A stretch of 64,000 bases of DNA from positions 248,001 to 312,000 of the forward strand of contig NZ_JAAQOM010000006.1 in assembly GCF_011682055.1 (NCBI RefSeq), written 5' to 3'. The position numbers and the translations under genes were made by a program. The DNA comes from Telluria antibiotica. Its GTDB lineage: Bacteria > Pseudomonadota > Gammaproteobacteria > Burkholderiales > Burkholderiaceae_D. Each line of letters opens with the position of its first letter. Within the stretch, counting starts at the first letter, position 1. The notes beneath the pieces were generated by a model. That model worked only from the letters and a program-made list of their open reading frames with translations, did not search any database and had not been told where the DNA came from. This document shows positions 17,909 to 26,857 of this stretch, piece by piece.

Positions 17909-19213
17909 TTGAAAACTTCCGCCGTTTCCCTCCTGCTGCTGGCATTGGCCGGCGGCGCCAGCGCGCAATCCGCCGCGCCGCTGAACACGCAGGTCGCAGG
18001 CCGCGTCGACGGCATGTATCCGTGGCTCGAAGGCATCTACCAGGACTTGCACGCGCATCCCGAGATCGCATTCCAGGAAGTGCGCACGGCCGACAAGCTC
18101 GCGCAGGCGATGCGCAAGCTGGGGTTCGACGTGACGGAAAAAGTCGGGCGCACGGGCCTCGTCGCCCTTCTGCGCAACGGCGCCGGGCCCACGGTCCTCG
18201 TGCGCACGGAGCTGGACGGCTTGCCGATGGAAGAAAAGACGGGCTTGCCGTACGCGAGCCGCGACCACACACGCGACGGCGCCGCGTTCACGGCGCACAG
18301 CTGCGGCCACGACGTGCACATGGCCGCATGGCTCGGTGCCGCGCGCACGCTCGTCGAGCTGAAACAGGAGTGGCACGGCACGCTGATGTTCATCGCGCAG
18401 CCGGCCGAGGAAACCGTGTCCGGCGCGCGCGCCATGCTGGAGGACGGCCTGTTCAAGCGCTTCCCGAAACCCGACTACGCGTTCGCCCTGCATTCCTGGC
18501 CGCTCGCGTACGGCACGGTCGGATTCGAGAGCGGTCCCGTGTCGTCGAACTCGGACGCACTGGAGATCAAATTCAATGGCCGCGGCGGCCACGGCTCGGC
18601 GCCGGACAAGGCCATCGACCCCATCGCCATCGCGGCCCGCTTCATCGTCGACGTGCAGACCATCGTCAGCCGCGAGAAGGATCCGAAGGAATTCGGCGTC
18701 GTGACGATCGGCGCGATCCAGGGCGGCACGGTCGGCAACATCATCCCCGACACGGTGCAGGTGCGCGGCACGATCCGTTCGTACAGCCCGGACGTGCGCG
18801 CGAAGCTGCTGGACGGCGTGCGCCGCGTGGCCAACGCGTCCGCCGCGATGGCCGGCGCGCCGGCGCCCGACGTCCGCCTGATTCCGGGCGGCGCCGCCAT
18901 CGTCAACGACGACGCCCTCGTGCGCCGCACGGAAGCCGTGTTCCGCGCCGCATTCGGCCCGCAGAATGCGGTGCGGATGCCCGCGATGACCGCGAGCGAG
19001 GATTTTTCCGTGTACGCGAACGAAGGCATTCCCTCGATGTTCTTCTTCACGGGCGTGTACGCGCCGGACGCCGTCGCGGCGGCGCAGCGCCCGGGCGGCA
19101 AGCCGCTCGCGTTCAACCATTCGCCGTTCTATGCGCCCGTGCCGGCACCGTCGATCAAGACGGCGGCCCAGGCCATGAGCCTGGCCGTGCTGGGCGTGCT
19201 GGGGAAACCCTAG
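17909..19213 (+). CDS. M20 family metallohydrolase (amidohydrolase) with signal peptide
   Basis: A 434-residue amidohydrolase of the M20D/hippurate hydrolase group. It has a signal peptide (MKTSAVSLLLLALAGGASAQ), metal ligands in AHSCGHDVHMAAWLG, the catalytic glutamate pair in QPAEE and the dimerisation domain GRGGHGSAPDKAIDPI. It cleaves an N-acyl amino acid or similar amide in the periplasm; the substrate is unknown. The start is TTG 17909 with GAGG at 17900-17903; a nearby ATG at 17898 is out of frame. The 3' end overlaps the convergent DUF5710 gene by four bases. Confidence 0.88.
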   Translation: MKTSAVSLLLLALAGGASAQSAAPLNTQVAGRVDGMYPWLEGIYQDLHAHPEIAFQEVRTADKLAQAMRKLGFDVTEKVGRTGLVALLRNGAGPTVLVRTELDGLPMEEKTGLPYASRDHTRDGAAFTAHSCGHDVHMAAWLGAARTLVELKQEWHGTLMFIAQPAEETVSGARAMLEDGLFKRFPKPDYAFALHSWPLAYGTVGFESGPVSSNSDALEIKFNGRGGHGSAPDKAIDPIAIAARFIVDVQTIVSREKDPKEFGVVTIGAIQGGTVGNIIPDTVQVRGTIRSYSPDVRAKLLDGVRRVANASAAMAGAPAPDVRLIPGGAAIVNDDALVRRTEAVFRAAFGPQNAVRMPAMTASEDFSVYANEGIPSMFFFTGVYAPDAVAAAQRPGGKPLAFNHSPFYAPVPAPSIKTAAQAMSLAVLGVLGKP

Positions 19214-19533
19214 CGCTTGCCGAGCGCCGCCACCGTGGCGGCCAACGCGGCGCGCGCCTGCTGCCACGGCGTGCCCGCCAGCGCCCGCGCACACTCGGCG
19301 CACGGCTCGAACGGGTTGCAAGCATGAGGCAGTTCGACGTAGTTCACGCCCACGACGGGCTTGGCCGCCGCCGAATCCACGCGGCCGCCAGGGGCGCCTT
19401 CCTTCAGCCATTTCTGGAAGGGTTCGAGGGCGACGCCATCCGGGACGTACCAGCGCTTGCGGCCGGGATTCCAGCGTGCGCCGAGGGCGCGGGCTTCGTC
19501 TTTTTCTGCGTAGGGAACGTTCAGGAAAGTCAT
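19210..19533 (-). CDS. DUF5710 domain protein
   Basis: A 107-residue cytosolic protein. The N-terminal 45 residues (FLNVPYAEKDEARALGARWN, then KRWYVPDG) form the DUF5710 module, found in many phage and plasmid DNA-processing proteins, where it is thought to bind nucleic acid. The C-terminal half has CNPFEPCAECARAL, a possible zinc site. ATG 19533 was preferred to ATG 19557 because the conserved module begins there. It stands alone on the minus strand between two plus- and minus-strand groups; the function is unknown. Confidence 0.75.
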   Translation of the reverse strand: MTFLNVPYAEKDEARALGARWNPGRKRWYVPDGVALEPFQKWLKEGAPGGRVDSAAAKPVVGVNYVELPHACNPFEPCAECARALAGTPWQQARAALAATVAALGKR

Positions 19534-19642
19534 CGTGCGTCTTCGTGGGGCGGCCATGCGCAGCGCATGCCGCGCGGGATGCCGATCCTAACCGATCCGG
19601 GGCGTCGGCGCAAACGACACGCCGTCCGCGTAGCGCGCCTTG

Positions 19643-20527
19643 TCAGCGTTGCATGCCCCAGCGTCGCACGGTCAGGCGTTCGACCGACTGGAACACGAGG
19701 TGTTCGAACAGCAGGCCGATGGCGATGACGGCCGCCAGTCCCGCGAACACGCGGTCCGTGAACAGCTCGTTGCGGCTCTGATAGATGTACCAGCCCAGCC
19801 CCCCTTTGCCGGACGTGGTGCCGAACACGAGTTCCGCCGCGATCAGCGTACGCCAGGCAAACGCCCAACCGATCTTCAGGCCGGACAGGATTGCCGGCAG
19901 CGCCGCGGGCACGAGGATCTGCGTGACGAGCGCGAACGGGCCCAGGCCGTAGTTGCGGCCGGCCATCCGCAAGGTTTCCGGCACGGCGCGAAAGCCGGCA
20001 TACGTCGCCAGCGCGAGAGGCCACAGCACGGAATGCATCAGCACGAACACGAGGCTGCCCTGCCCGAGGCCGAACCACAGCAGTGCCAGCGGCAGCAACG
20101 CGATGGCGGGCAGCGGATTCAGCATCGCCGTCAACGTCTCCAGCACGTCGCGGCCGATGCGCGTCGACATGGCCAGCGTGGTGAGGACGAACGCGCCCGA
20201 GACGCCGGCCGCATACCCCTGCAGCAGCGTCCACAGCGACACGCCCACGTAGCGCGGCAGTTCGCCCGACGCGACGCCGGCCGCCACCGCACGCGCCGTC
20301 TGCATGCAGCCCGGCAGCAGCAGGTCGTTGCCGACCCAGCGCGCCGTCGCTTCCCATAGCGCCGCCAGCACGAGCAATAGCGCGAGCTTGCGCGGCCAGG
20401 CCGAGCGCAACAGCCGCTGTAGAACAGAATACGGCCGCTCCGCCGTGCCGGCCGGCGCGGGCGCCAGCGGCAACTCGTACTCCGGCCGCACGGGCGGTTC
20501 GCGCAACGCGTTCGCCGCGGCGCTCAC
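19643..20527 (-). CDS. NitT/TauT-type ABC transporter permease
   Basis: A 294-residue inner-membrane permease of the SsuC/TauC class with about six helices and the EAA-type coupling loop around AGRNYGLGPFALVTQILVPAALP (shown in part by LVTQILVPAALPAIL). The start is GTG 20527, overlapping the stop of the ATPase gene (GTGA, 20524-20527); the frame is open much further upstream but through the ATPase gene. With the ATPase and binding protein it forms an importer for a sulfonate, nitrate or related organic anion. Confidence 0.9.
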   Translation of the reverse strand: MSAAANALREPPVRPEYELPLAPAPAGTAERPYSVLQRLLRSAWPRKLALLLVLAALWEATARWVGNDLLLPGCMQTARAVAAGVASGELPRYVGVSLWTLLQGYAAGVSGAFVLTTLAMSTRIGRDVLETLTAMLNPLPAIALLPLALLWFGLGQGSLVFVLMHSVLWPLALATYAGFRAVPETLRMAGRNYGLGPFALVTQILVPAALPAILSGLKIGWAFAWRTLIAAELVFGTTSGKGGLGWYIYQSRNELFTDRVFAGLAAVIAIGLLFEHLVFQSVERLTVRRWGMQR

Positions 20528-21345
20528 GATCGCACCGCCCGCGCGCGCTGGGGCACCGCGGCTTCCGCACCGAACAGCAGTCCGTGGATGCGCTCCGCCG
20601 CCGCCTGGAATTCGGCACCGCCCGCGCTGTGCAACCCGAACTGGTGGCTGTTGATCTCCGCGCGCACGCGGCCCGGATGCGGCGACAGCAGGAGGATGCG
20701 GCTGCCGACGACGAGCGCTTCCTCGATCGAATGCGTCACGAACAGCATCGTGAAGCGCACTTCGTCCCACAGGACCTGTAATTCCTCGTGCATGCGCCGC
20801 CGTGTGAGCGCGTCCAGCGCGGCGAACGGTTCGTCCATCAGCAGGATCTCCGGCTGCATGGCGAGCGCCCGTGCGATGGCGACGCGCGCCTTCATTCCGC
20901 CCGACAGCGTGTGCGGATACGCATCGACGAAGCGCGACAGGCCCACCTTCTCGATCCAGTGCAGGGCGCGCGCCTCGGCCTCGCGCTTCGGCGTCTTCCC
21001 GGCGAGCAGTGGGAACATGACATTCTGGCGCACCGTCTTCCATGGCGCCAGCTGGTCGAACTCCTGGAACACGACGATGCGGTCGCGCCCCGGCCCGGCG
21101 ATCGCGCGGCCGTCGAGTTCCAGGCTGCCGGCACAGGGCGCGATAAAGCCGCCGACGGCCTTCAGCAGGGTCGACTTGCCGCAGCCGGAAGGACCCAGCA
21201 GCACGAAGCGGTCGCCGCGCCACACGTCGAAGCTGACGTCGTGGGTGGCGCGCACGATGGCATCGCCGGCCGGGTACTCGATGGTGACGCCCCGCGCCCG
21301 CAGCAGCGGCCCGTTGGGCACGGCCTGGAAAGGCAGTACGCTCAT
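20524..21345 (-). CDS. NitT/TauT-type ABC transporter ATP-binding protein
   Basis: A 273-residue ATPase with Walker A GPSGCGKST, Q-loop FQEFDQLAPW, signature LSGGMKARVAIARAL, Walker B ILLMDEPFAALD and H-loop VTHSIEEAL. This order and length match TauB/SsuB proteins. The final 50 residues extend beyond the core as in many sulfonate ATPases. It energises the permease encoded next to it, 9 bases after the binding-protein gene, so the operon order is dioxygenase, binding protein, ATPase, permease. Confidence 0.93.
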   Translation of the reverse strand: MSVLPFQAVPNGPLLRARGVTIEYPAGDAIVRATHDVSFDVWRGDRFVLLGPSGCGKSTLLKAVGGFIAPCAGSLELDGRAIAGPGRDRIVVFQEFDQLAPWKTVRQNVMFPLLAGKTPKREAEARALHWIEKVGLSRFVDAYPHTLSGGMKARVAIARALAMQPEILLMDEPFAALDALTRRRMHEELQVLWDEVRFTMLFVTHSIEEALVVGSRILLLSPHPGRVRAEINSHQFGLHSAGGAEFQAAAERIHGLLFGAEAAVPQRARAVRS

Positions 21346-21354
21346 CGCGGCTCC

Positions 21355-22362
21355 TCAGCTGCCCGGCGCGAGCGCCGGATTCGGGAAGAAATAGTCCTGC
21401 CAGCTGGCGGGCTGCTTCTTGATGGCGCCCGCCTGGTACAGGAATTGCGCGAGGCCGAGCGTGTTCCGCGGCGCGACCGTGTACTGGAACTGGGGATTCC
21501 TGATGATCTTGACGAGCTCCGCCCGGTCGATCTTCGCCTTCGTCACGCGCAGGTAGGCGTCGGCCGCCAGTTCCGGGTGCTTCGTCGCGAGTTCCGCCGC
21601 CTCCGCCAGCGCGTCGATGAATGCGCGGGTCGTCTGCGGGTTCTCCTTCACGTATTTTTCCGTCGCGTACAGCACGGTCAACGAACCCGGACCCCCTTGC
21701 ACGTCGTAGGAACTGAGCACGATATGCGCCTTCGGATTCGCGGCCAGTTCCTGCTCCTGGAACGGCGGCGTGGCGAAGTGGCTGTTGATCTCCGTGCGGC
21801 CCGCGATGACGGCGGCAGCGGCGTCCGGATGCGGCACCGTCTGCGTCAAGCGGTCCAGGCGCGCGTACTCCGCCTTGCCCCAGCGCTGCGCGGCGGCCAT
21901 CTGCAACACGCGGGCCTGCACGGACACGGTCACCGCCGGCAGCGCGATGCGATCCTTGTCGGTGAAATCGGCAATCGTCTTCACCTGTGGGTTCGTCGAC
22001 ACGAGGTAGTACGGGAAGTTGCCGAGCGATGCGACACCCTTCACGTTCTGGCGGCCCGCAGTGCGGTCCCAGATCGTCAGCAGCGGGCCGAGGCCCGCGC
22101 CGGCGACGTCGATGGAACCGGACAGCAGCGCATCGTTGACGGCATTGCCGCCCGAGAGCTGGACCCATTCGACCGTCACGGGCACGCCCAGCTGCCTGCC
22201 ATGCTTTTCGATCAGTTTCTGGTCCTGCGCGACGTTCAACAGCAGATAGGTGATACCGAACTGCTGGGCGATGCGCAGCTTGCCTTCCGCGTACACGGGC
22301 GCGGCGGCGATGAGGGTGGCGAGGCCGAGGGCGGCGGCGATTGGGCGGAACGGTAGGCGCAT
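21355..22362 (-). CDS. NitT/TauT-type ABC transporter substrate-binding protein
   Basis: A 335-residue periplasmic binding protein with a signal peptide (MRLPFRPIAAALGLATLIAA, cleavage near VYAEG). The body has the two-lobe SsuA/TauA fold signatures IAQQFGITYLLLNVAQD, NAVNDALLSGSIDVAGAGLGPL and the C-terminal aromatic tail DYFFPNPAL. It would capture the ligand for the adjacent permease. Co-location with a TauD-type dioxygenase makes an alkanesulfonate or sulfate ester the best guess, but the ligand is not readable. Confidence 0.9.
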   Translation of the reverse strand: MRLPFRPIAAALGLATLIAAAPVYAEGKLRIAQQFGITYLLLNVAQDQKLIEKHGRQLGVPVTVEWVQLSGGNAVNDALLSGSIDVAGAGLGPLLTIWDRTAGRQNVKGVASLGNFPYYLVSTNPQVKTIADFTDKDRIALPAVTVSVQARVLQMAAAQRWGKAEYARLDRLTQTVPHPDAAAAVIAGRTEINSHFATPPFQEQELAANPKAHIVLSSYDVQGGPGSLTVLYATEKYVKENPQTTRAFIDALAEAAELATKHPELAADAYLRVTKAKIDRAELVKIIRNPQFQYTVAPRNTLGLAQFLYQAGAIKKQPASWQDYFFPNPALAPGS

Positions 22363-22380
22363 GTGGTAAGGACTCGTGGT

Positions 22381-23256
22381 TCAGTAAGGGGCGTCGCCCT
22401 CGATGGTGGTGCGGTACAGCTTGCGGCGCTGGTCATCCGGACAGCCGGCCGCCAGGTGCATCACGGAACGGTTGTCCCAGAAGACCATGTCGTGCGGCTG
22501 CCAGCGGTGGCGGTACACGTGTTCGGCGCGGGTACTGCGGTCGAACAGCTCGGACAACAGCGCGCGGCTCTCGTCGTCCGGCAGCCCCACGATGCGCGTC
22601 GTGAAATGCTCGCTGACGAACAGCACGAGCCGGCCCGTCTCCGGATGCGTGCGTACGACGGGTTGCACGACGGGTTTCACTTCGTCGATCTGCGCCTGTG
22701 TCAGGTTCGGACGCCACGGATTCTTCTTCTGCAGGTCGGCGTAGCGGGCCAGGTAGCTGTGTTCCGCTCGCGCGTCGCGCACCGCGCGCTGCAGGTAGCC
22801 GGGCAGCCGTTCCCACGCCGTATGCTGGTTCGCGAACAGCGTGTCGCCGCCCGTCGCCGGCAGCTCCTGCGCGTGCAGCATGGAGCCGAGGCTGGGTTTC
22901 TCCTTGTACGACAAGTCGGAGTGCCAGAAGTGGCCGGCATCGCCCAGGCCGATGGGCCGGCCGTTCTCGCGGATGTTCGATACGACGAGGACTTCCGGCT
23001 GCGACGGCAGCTGGAACTGGCGCAGCACGTGGATCTGCAGCGGGCCCCACAGGCGGCTGAACGCCACTTGTTGCGCCGGCGTGATGCGCTGTTCGCGGAA
23101 CACGAGCACATGGTGCGCCAGATGGGCCTCGTGCAGGCGGGCGAAGTCGGCCGCGTCGAGCGGCAGTGACAGATCGAGGCCGAGCACTTCGGCGCCCAGC
23201 GGCGCGTCGAACGGCTTGATGTCGAATTGCTGGCGGGTATGCGGTACGGCGGCCAT
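22381..23256 (-). CDS. TauD/TfdA family Fe(II)/2-oxoglutarate dioxygenase
   Basis: A 291-residue cytosolic dioxygenase. The iron-binding facial triad is HSD in GHFWHSDLSY plus the distal histidine of DNRSVMHLA, and the 2-oxoglutarate-binding arginine lies in KLYRTTI near the C-terminus. Members cleave taurine, alkylsulfonates, sulfate esters or phenoxyacids, releasing sulfite or an aldehyde. It precedes the ABC importer genes by 18 bases, so an imported organosulfur compound is the likely substrate. ATG 23256 was chosen because the family core begins soon after; an ATG at 23316 is an alternative. Confidence 0.9.
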   Translation of the reverse strand: MAAVPHTRQQFDIKPFDAPLGAEVLGLDLSLPLDAADFARLHEAHLAHHVLVFREQRITPAQQVAFSRLWGPLQIHVLRQFQLPSQPEVLVVSNIRENGRPIGLGDAGHFWHSDLSYKEKPSLGSMLHAQELPATGGDTLFANQHTAWERLPGYLQRAVRDARAEHSYLARYADLQKKNPWRPNLTQAQIDEVKPVVQPVVRTHPETGRLVLFVSEHFTTRIVGLPDDESRALLSELFDRSTRAEHVYRHRWQPHDMVFWDNRSVMHLAAGCPDDQRRKLYRTTIEGDAPY

Positions 23257-23370
23257 GGAGGCGTGTCCTGGAGTTGACGATGGCCCCAGCTTAAGGCCGC
23301 CCAATACGGGCGACAACGAAGGTTTTCGCGCTTGCTCATGCGGTTTTTGCCGCGCCTACGTCACCCTCCG

Positions 23371-23399
23371 TTGTGTCAAGAATGGCAATCGTCTATGAT
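23371..23399 (+). promoter_or_regulatory. Candidate sigma-70 promoter of the GNAT gene
   Basis: TTGTGT (23371-23376) and TATGAT (23394-23399) are separated by exactly 17 bases. The predicted start of transcription would lie about 22 bases before ATG 23428. This is one of the clearest sigma-70-like pairs in the window. Confidence 0.5.
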
Positions 23400-23427
23400 C
23401 GAAGATCGACCTCTGACAGGACACCCC

Positions 23428-23940
23428 ATGCCGCGCGACCCCGACATGCCCGCAATCCGCACCCTGCACCCAGACGACTGGCCCGTTTACCGCGACCTCC
23501 GCCTGCGCGCGCTGGCCGATTCGCCCCAGGCATTCGGCAGCACGCACGCCGACGAAGTCCTGCGCACGGACGACGTCTGGGCCGCGCGCCTGGCCGCGCC
23601 CGCGCTCGGCGCCCACAAGCAGGGCTGGCCGTTCGCGGCTGAAGTGGACGGCACGCCCGTGGGCCTCGCCTGGGTCAAGATGGAAGGCGACCACGCCAGC
23701 GTGTACCAGGTGTGGGTGGCCCCCGAGGCGCGCGGATGCGGCGTGGGTGCCGCGCTGCTCGACGCCGCCATCCACTGGGCCCGCGCGCGCAAGGCATCCG
23801 AACTCCGTCTCGACGTGACGGCCGGCGACGGCGCGGCCGCGCGGCTTTACCGGCGCATGGGTTTCACCGACGTGGGCGCGCCCATACCGATGGCAGGCCG
23901 GACGACGTTCGAACAGGCGATGGTGCTCCCCCTGTCCTAG
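23428..23940 (+). CDS. GNAT family N-acetyltransferase
   Basis: A 170-residue acetyltransferase with the acetyl-CoA-binding motif A VWVAPEARGCGVGAALLDAA (R/Q-x-x-G-x-G/A form, here RGCGVG) and motif B with YRRMGFTDVG. The N-terminal IRTLHPDDWPVYRDLRLRAL is typical of single-domain GNATs that acetylate small amines or protein N-termini. The substrate is unknown. ATG 23428 is supported by an AGGA just upstream and a promoter at 23371-23399; ATG 23446 is an alternative start. Confidence 0.82.
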   Translation: MPRDPDMPAIRTLHPDDWPVYRDLRLRALADSPQAFGSTHADEVLRTDDVWAARLAAPALGAHKQGWPFAAEVDGTPVGLAWVKMEGDHASVYQVWVAPEARGCGVGAALLDAAIHWARARKASELRLDVTAGDGAAARLYRRMGFTDVGAPIPMAGRTTFEQAMVLPLS

Positions 23941-23964
23941 TCCCGCCGCCACCATGGGCCGCAG

Positions 23965-24885
23965 TCAGCGGCACACCTTGTCCATGTCGCCGACCGGTTC
24001 CACAACGGGCAGCCCGGCCAGGTCGATGCCCGCGTCCTGCGCACGGCGCTCGATCATGGCGCCGTCGCCCGCGCGCGGGCTCGGGACGCGGTACGCGGCG
24101 TCGGCCTGCACCTTATCGAGGGTGACGTAGTGTGCGCCGGCCGCGTCGAGCCGTTTCATCACGTCCGGCAGCGTGACGGCGCTCCAGCCGCCCATGTGCG
24201 TGAGCAGTACCTGCGGGATCATTCGCCCGTACACGCGCTGCGACATCGCCTTCGTGCGCGCGATCTGCTGGTCGACGCGGCGGTAGTAGCTCGCCTTCAT
24301 CCCGTCGATCGCGGCCTGGTCACCCTTCGCGACGCAGCGCGCGTACGTATCCGTGTACGCCCAGTCGTCGAAGCCCAGCGTGACGTCCGCGATGCGGTAG
24401 CCGCGCCCCTTCAGCCAAGCCAGCGCGCCGTCGTGACGCTCGCCGCTGCCTGCCGCGTCGAGGAACGGGAAGCGCAGCACGTGCCAGTCATGGCCGGCCA
24501 TGTATTTTTCCAATGTCGGCTCGTTGGCGGTCACGTCCGCTTCCCACGCCTCCAGCGACGGCGCCCCGCGCGACAACCCCATGTGGCTGTACGCGTGGTT
24601 GCCGAGCCGGTAGCCAGCGCGGCGCCACACCTCGAGCGCCTGCGCACCGGCCGGCTCCGTGCCTAGGCTCACGGCGTTGACGAAGCCCCACGCTTCCGGC
24701 ACGCCATGCGCCTTCAGCGTGTCGACGTGCGCCTGCGCGATGCCGACGCGCGTCATGCCCGGCGGCAGGCTGCCATGGGCCGGCAGGTCGTCGGCGGTGA
24801 AGGCCACGTCGAAGCGGTCGGCGGGCGCGGCCGCGGCAGCGCCGCCGGCCAGCAGCAGCGCGCAAAGCAGAACAGGTGATTTCAA
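23965..24885 (-). CDS. Secreted polysaccharide deacetylase-like protein (CE4 fold)
   Basis: A 306-residue protein with a signal peptide (MKSPVLLCALLLAGGAAAAA). NodB-homology motifs are present: TADDLP (variant of TFDD, metal and base aspartates), GNHAYSHMGL (metal histidines) and RFPFLD (motif 3). CE4 enzymes remove acetyl groups from chitin, peptidoglycan or xylan. Here it stands back to back with the GH9 gene at the edge of the hemicellulose island, so removal of acetyl from plant xylan is possible but not shown. The second half is longer than the minimal NodB domain. Confidence 0.85.
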   Translation of the reverse strand: MKSPVLLCALLLAGGAAAAAPADRFDVAFTADDLPAHGSLPPGMTRVGIAQAHVDTLKAHGVPEAWGFVNAVSLGTEPAGAQALEVWRRAGYRLGNHAYSHMGLSRGAPSLEAWEADVTANEPTLEKYMAGHDWHVLRFPFLDAAGSGERHDGALAWLKGRGYRIADVTLGFDDWAYTDTYARCVAKGDQAAIDGMKASYYRRVDQQIARTKAMSQRVYGRMIPQVLLTHMGGWSAVTLPDVMKRLDAAGAHYVTLDKVQADAAYRVPSPRAGDGAMIERRAQDAGIDLAGLPVVEPVGDMDKVCR

Positions 24886-25049
24886 GGCATCCTCCCGGTG
24901 GCATGGATTAGTTCGAGCATTGCATTATTGCCCGGATCGGGCGGTCCGGCAACCGTCATCGGAGGCCGTCCGACGCCGAACGGACCCAGTATTGACGGGC
25001 GCCGTTTGCCATGGGAACGATTGACGCGGGTTTCTGCGGCAGGGTACGA

Positions 25050-25063
25050 TGAAACCGTTTTCA
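25050..25063. promoter_or_regulatory. LacI/CcpA-type palindrome upstream of the GH9 gene
   Basis: TGAAACCGTTTTCA has symmetric arms TGAAA/TTTCA around a central CG, 12 of 14 positions being self-complementary. It lies 54 bp before ATG 25117 in the 231-bp divergent region. LacI-family regulators bind 14-bp sites with central CG of this kind. It differs from the XylR-box-like sites elsewhere in the window, so another regulator is likely. Confidence 0.45.
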
Positions 25064-25116
25064 GTTCGCCGGGCGGGTTCCGCGCGCGGCACGACGACAA
25101 CCCTCCGGAGACCGCA

Positions 25117-26847
25117 ATGCATACCCCGACGGAAGCCGCGCGCTTCCCCATCCTGTGCGCCTGCGCGGCGCTGTTCGCCGCGGGCGCCGCCCACGCCGCC
25201 GCCGGCATCGAAGTCAACCAGCTCGGCTTCCTGCCGTCCGCGCAAAAACTGGCCGTCGTGCCGGCCGGCGCGGGCGACCGGTTTCAGGTCGCGGATGCGA
25301 CGACCGGCAAGACCGTCTTCACGGGCACGCTGGGCCCCGCCGCCACGTGGGACGCGTCCGGTGAACGGGTGCGCCTTGCCGATTTCTCGCGCCTGCGCGC
25401 AGCCGGCACGTATCGGATCCGCGTCGACGGACAACCGGAGTCGCCGACGTTCGCCATCGCCGACGACGCGTATCGCGCATTGGACGCGGGCGTCCTGCAC
25501 GCATACACGCTGCAGCGCGCGGGCATCGCGCTCGACGCACGCATCGCGGGCCCGTACGCGCGCGGGGCGGGCCACCCGGACGACAAGGTGCTCGTGCACG
25601 CATCGGCCGCATCGGCCACGCGGCCCGCGGGCACCGTGATCGCGAGCCCGAAAGGCTGGTACGACGCAGGCGACTACAACAAATACATCGTCAACTCCGG
25701 CATCAGCACGTACACCTTGCTGGCCGCGTACGAACACTTCCCCGCCTGGTTCGACAAGCTAGCGCTGCACCTGCCGGAATCCGGCAACGGCATGCCCGAC
25801 ATCCTCAACGAGGTCTTGTGGAACCTCGACTGGATGGCGACGATGCAGGACCCGGACGACGGCGGCGTGTACCACAAGCTGACGAACAAGCAGTTCGACG
25901 GCATGGTGATGCCGGACCACGCAACGGCGCCGCGCTACGTCGTGCAAAAGACGACGGCGGCGGCCCTCGACTTCGCGGCCGTGATGGCGACGGCCAGCCG
26001 CGTGCTCGCGCCGTTCGACGCGCAAGCGCCGGGCCGCTCGCAGCGCTATCTCAAGGCGGCCGAGTTGGCATGGCGCTGGGCGCAGCGCCACCCGGCCGTC
26101 ACGTACCGCCAGCCGCCGGACATCGCCACGGGCAAGTACGACGACGAGGTCCTCGATGACGAGTTCTCGTGGGCCGCGTCGGAACTGTACATCGCGACGG
26201 GCAAGGACGAATACCGACCGCGCGCCCTCGCCGCCGCGCCGGCCGTGCAGACGGCGCCCGGGTGGAACGAGGTGCGTCCGCTCGGCTGGATCTCGCTCGC
26301 ACAGCAGCGCTCACGCCTGCCGCATCCGGCCGACGCCGACGGCGCACGCCGCCAGATCCTGGCCGCGGCCGACGCGCTGCTGGCGCGCCGCCAGGCGTCG
26401 CCGGTCCGCCTCGCGCTGGATACATCCGACTTCGTCTGGGGCAGCAATGCCGTGGCGCTGAACCAGGCCATGATGCTCGTGCAGGCCTACCGCATCACGA
26501 ACAAGACCGACTACCTGGACGCGGCGCAATCGGCCCTCGACTACACGCTGGGCCGCAACCCGCTCGGCATGAGTTATGTGACGGGCTTCGGCGCCCGCGC
26601 GCCCATGCATCCGCATCACCGTCCGTCGGTTGCGGACGGCATCGCGGCGCCCGTTCCCGGCTGGCTCGTGGGCGGACCGAACCCGGGCCAGCAGGACCGC
26701 AAGGATTGCCACGTGTCGTACGCGGCGAACGCGCCGGCGCTGTCGTACCTGGACGATGCGTGCAGCTACGCCAGCAATGAAGTCGCCATCAACTGGAACG
26801 CGCCGCTCGTGTACGTGGCGGCCGCGTTGCAGTCGCTGACGCGCTGA
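25117..26847 (+). CDS. Glycoside hydrolase family 9 (endo-beta-1,4-glucanase type)
   Basis: A 576-residue secreted enzyme: signal peptide (about 1-28), N-terminal Ig-like CelD module (about 30-115, starting GIEVNQLGFLPSAQKL), then the (alpha/alpha)6 barrel. The base/nucleophile-water aspartates are Asp183 and Asp186 in GWYDAGDYNKY, and the general acid is Glu555 in SNEVAINWNAPL. GH9 proteins cleave cellulose, mixed-linkage glucan or xyloglucan backbones by inversion. ATG 25117 was selected because it begins the signal peptide. The gene converges with the xyloglucan operon (10-bp gap). A CcpA/LacI-like palindrome lies in its promoter. Confidence 0.93.
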   Translation: MHTPTEAARFPILCACAALFAAGAAHAAAGIEVNQLGFLPSAQKLAVVPAGAGDRFQVADATTGKTVFTGTLGPAATWDASGERVRLADFSRLRAAGTYRIRVDGQPESPTFAIADDAYRALDAGVLHAYTLQRAGIALDARIAGPYARGAGHPDDKVLVHASAASATRPAGTVIASPKGWYDAGDYNKYIVNSGISTYTLLAAYEHFPAWFDKLALHLPESGNGMPDILNEVLWNLDWMATMQDPDDGGVYHKLTNKQFDGMVMPDHATAPRYVVQKTTAAALDFAAVMATASRVLAPFDAQAPGRSQRYLKAAELAWRWAQRHPAVTYRQPPDIATGKYDDEVLDDEFSWAASELYIATGKDEYRPRALAAAPAVQTAPGWNEVRPLGWISLAQQRSRLPHPADADGARRQILAAADALLARRQASPVRLALDTSDFVWGSNAVALNQAMMLVQAYRITNKTDYLDAAQSALDYTLGRNPLGMSYVTGFGARAPMHPHHRPSVADGIAAPVPGWLVGGPNPGQQDRKDCHVSYAANAPALSYLDDACSYASNEVAINWNAPLVYVAAALQSLTR

Positions 26848-26857
26848 GCGGCCGCGC

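Noticed and set aside
19643..22168. A single 841-codon frame that would fuse the binding-protein antisense region to the permease
   Set aside because: The first 540 codons run out of frame through the binding-protein and ATPase genes; only the part after GTG 20527 has permease features.
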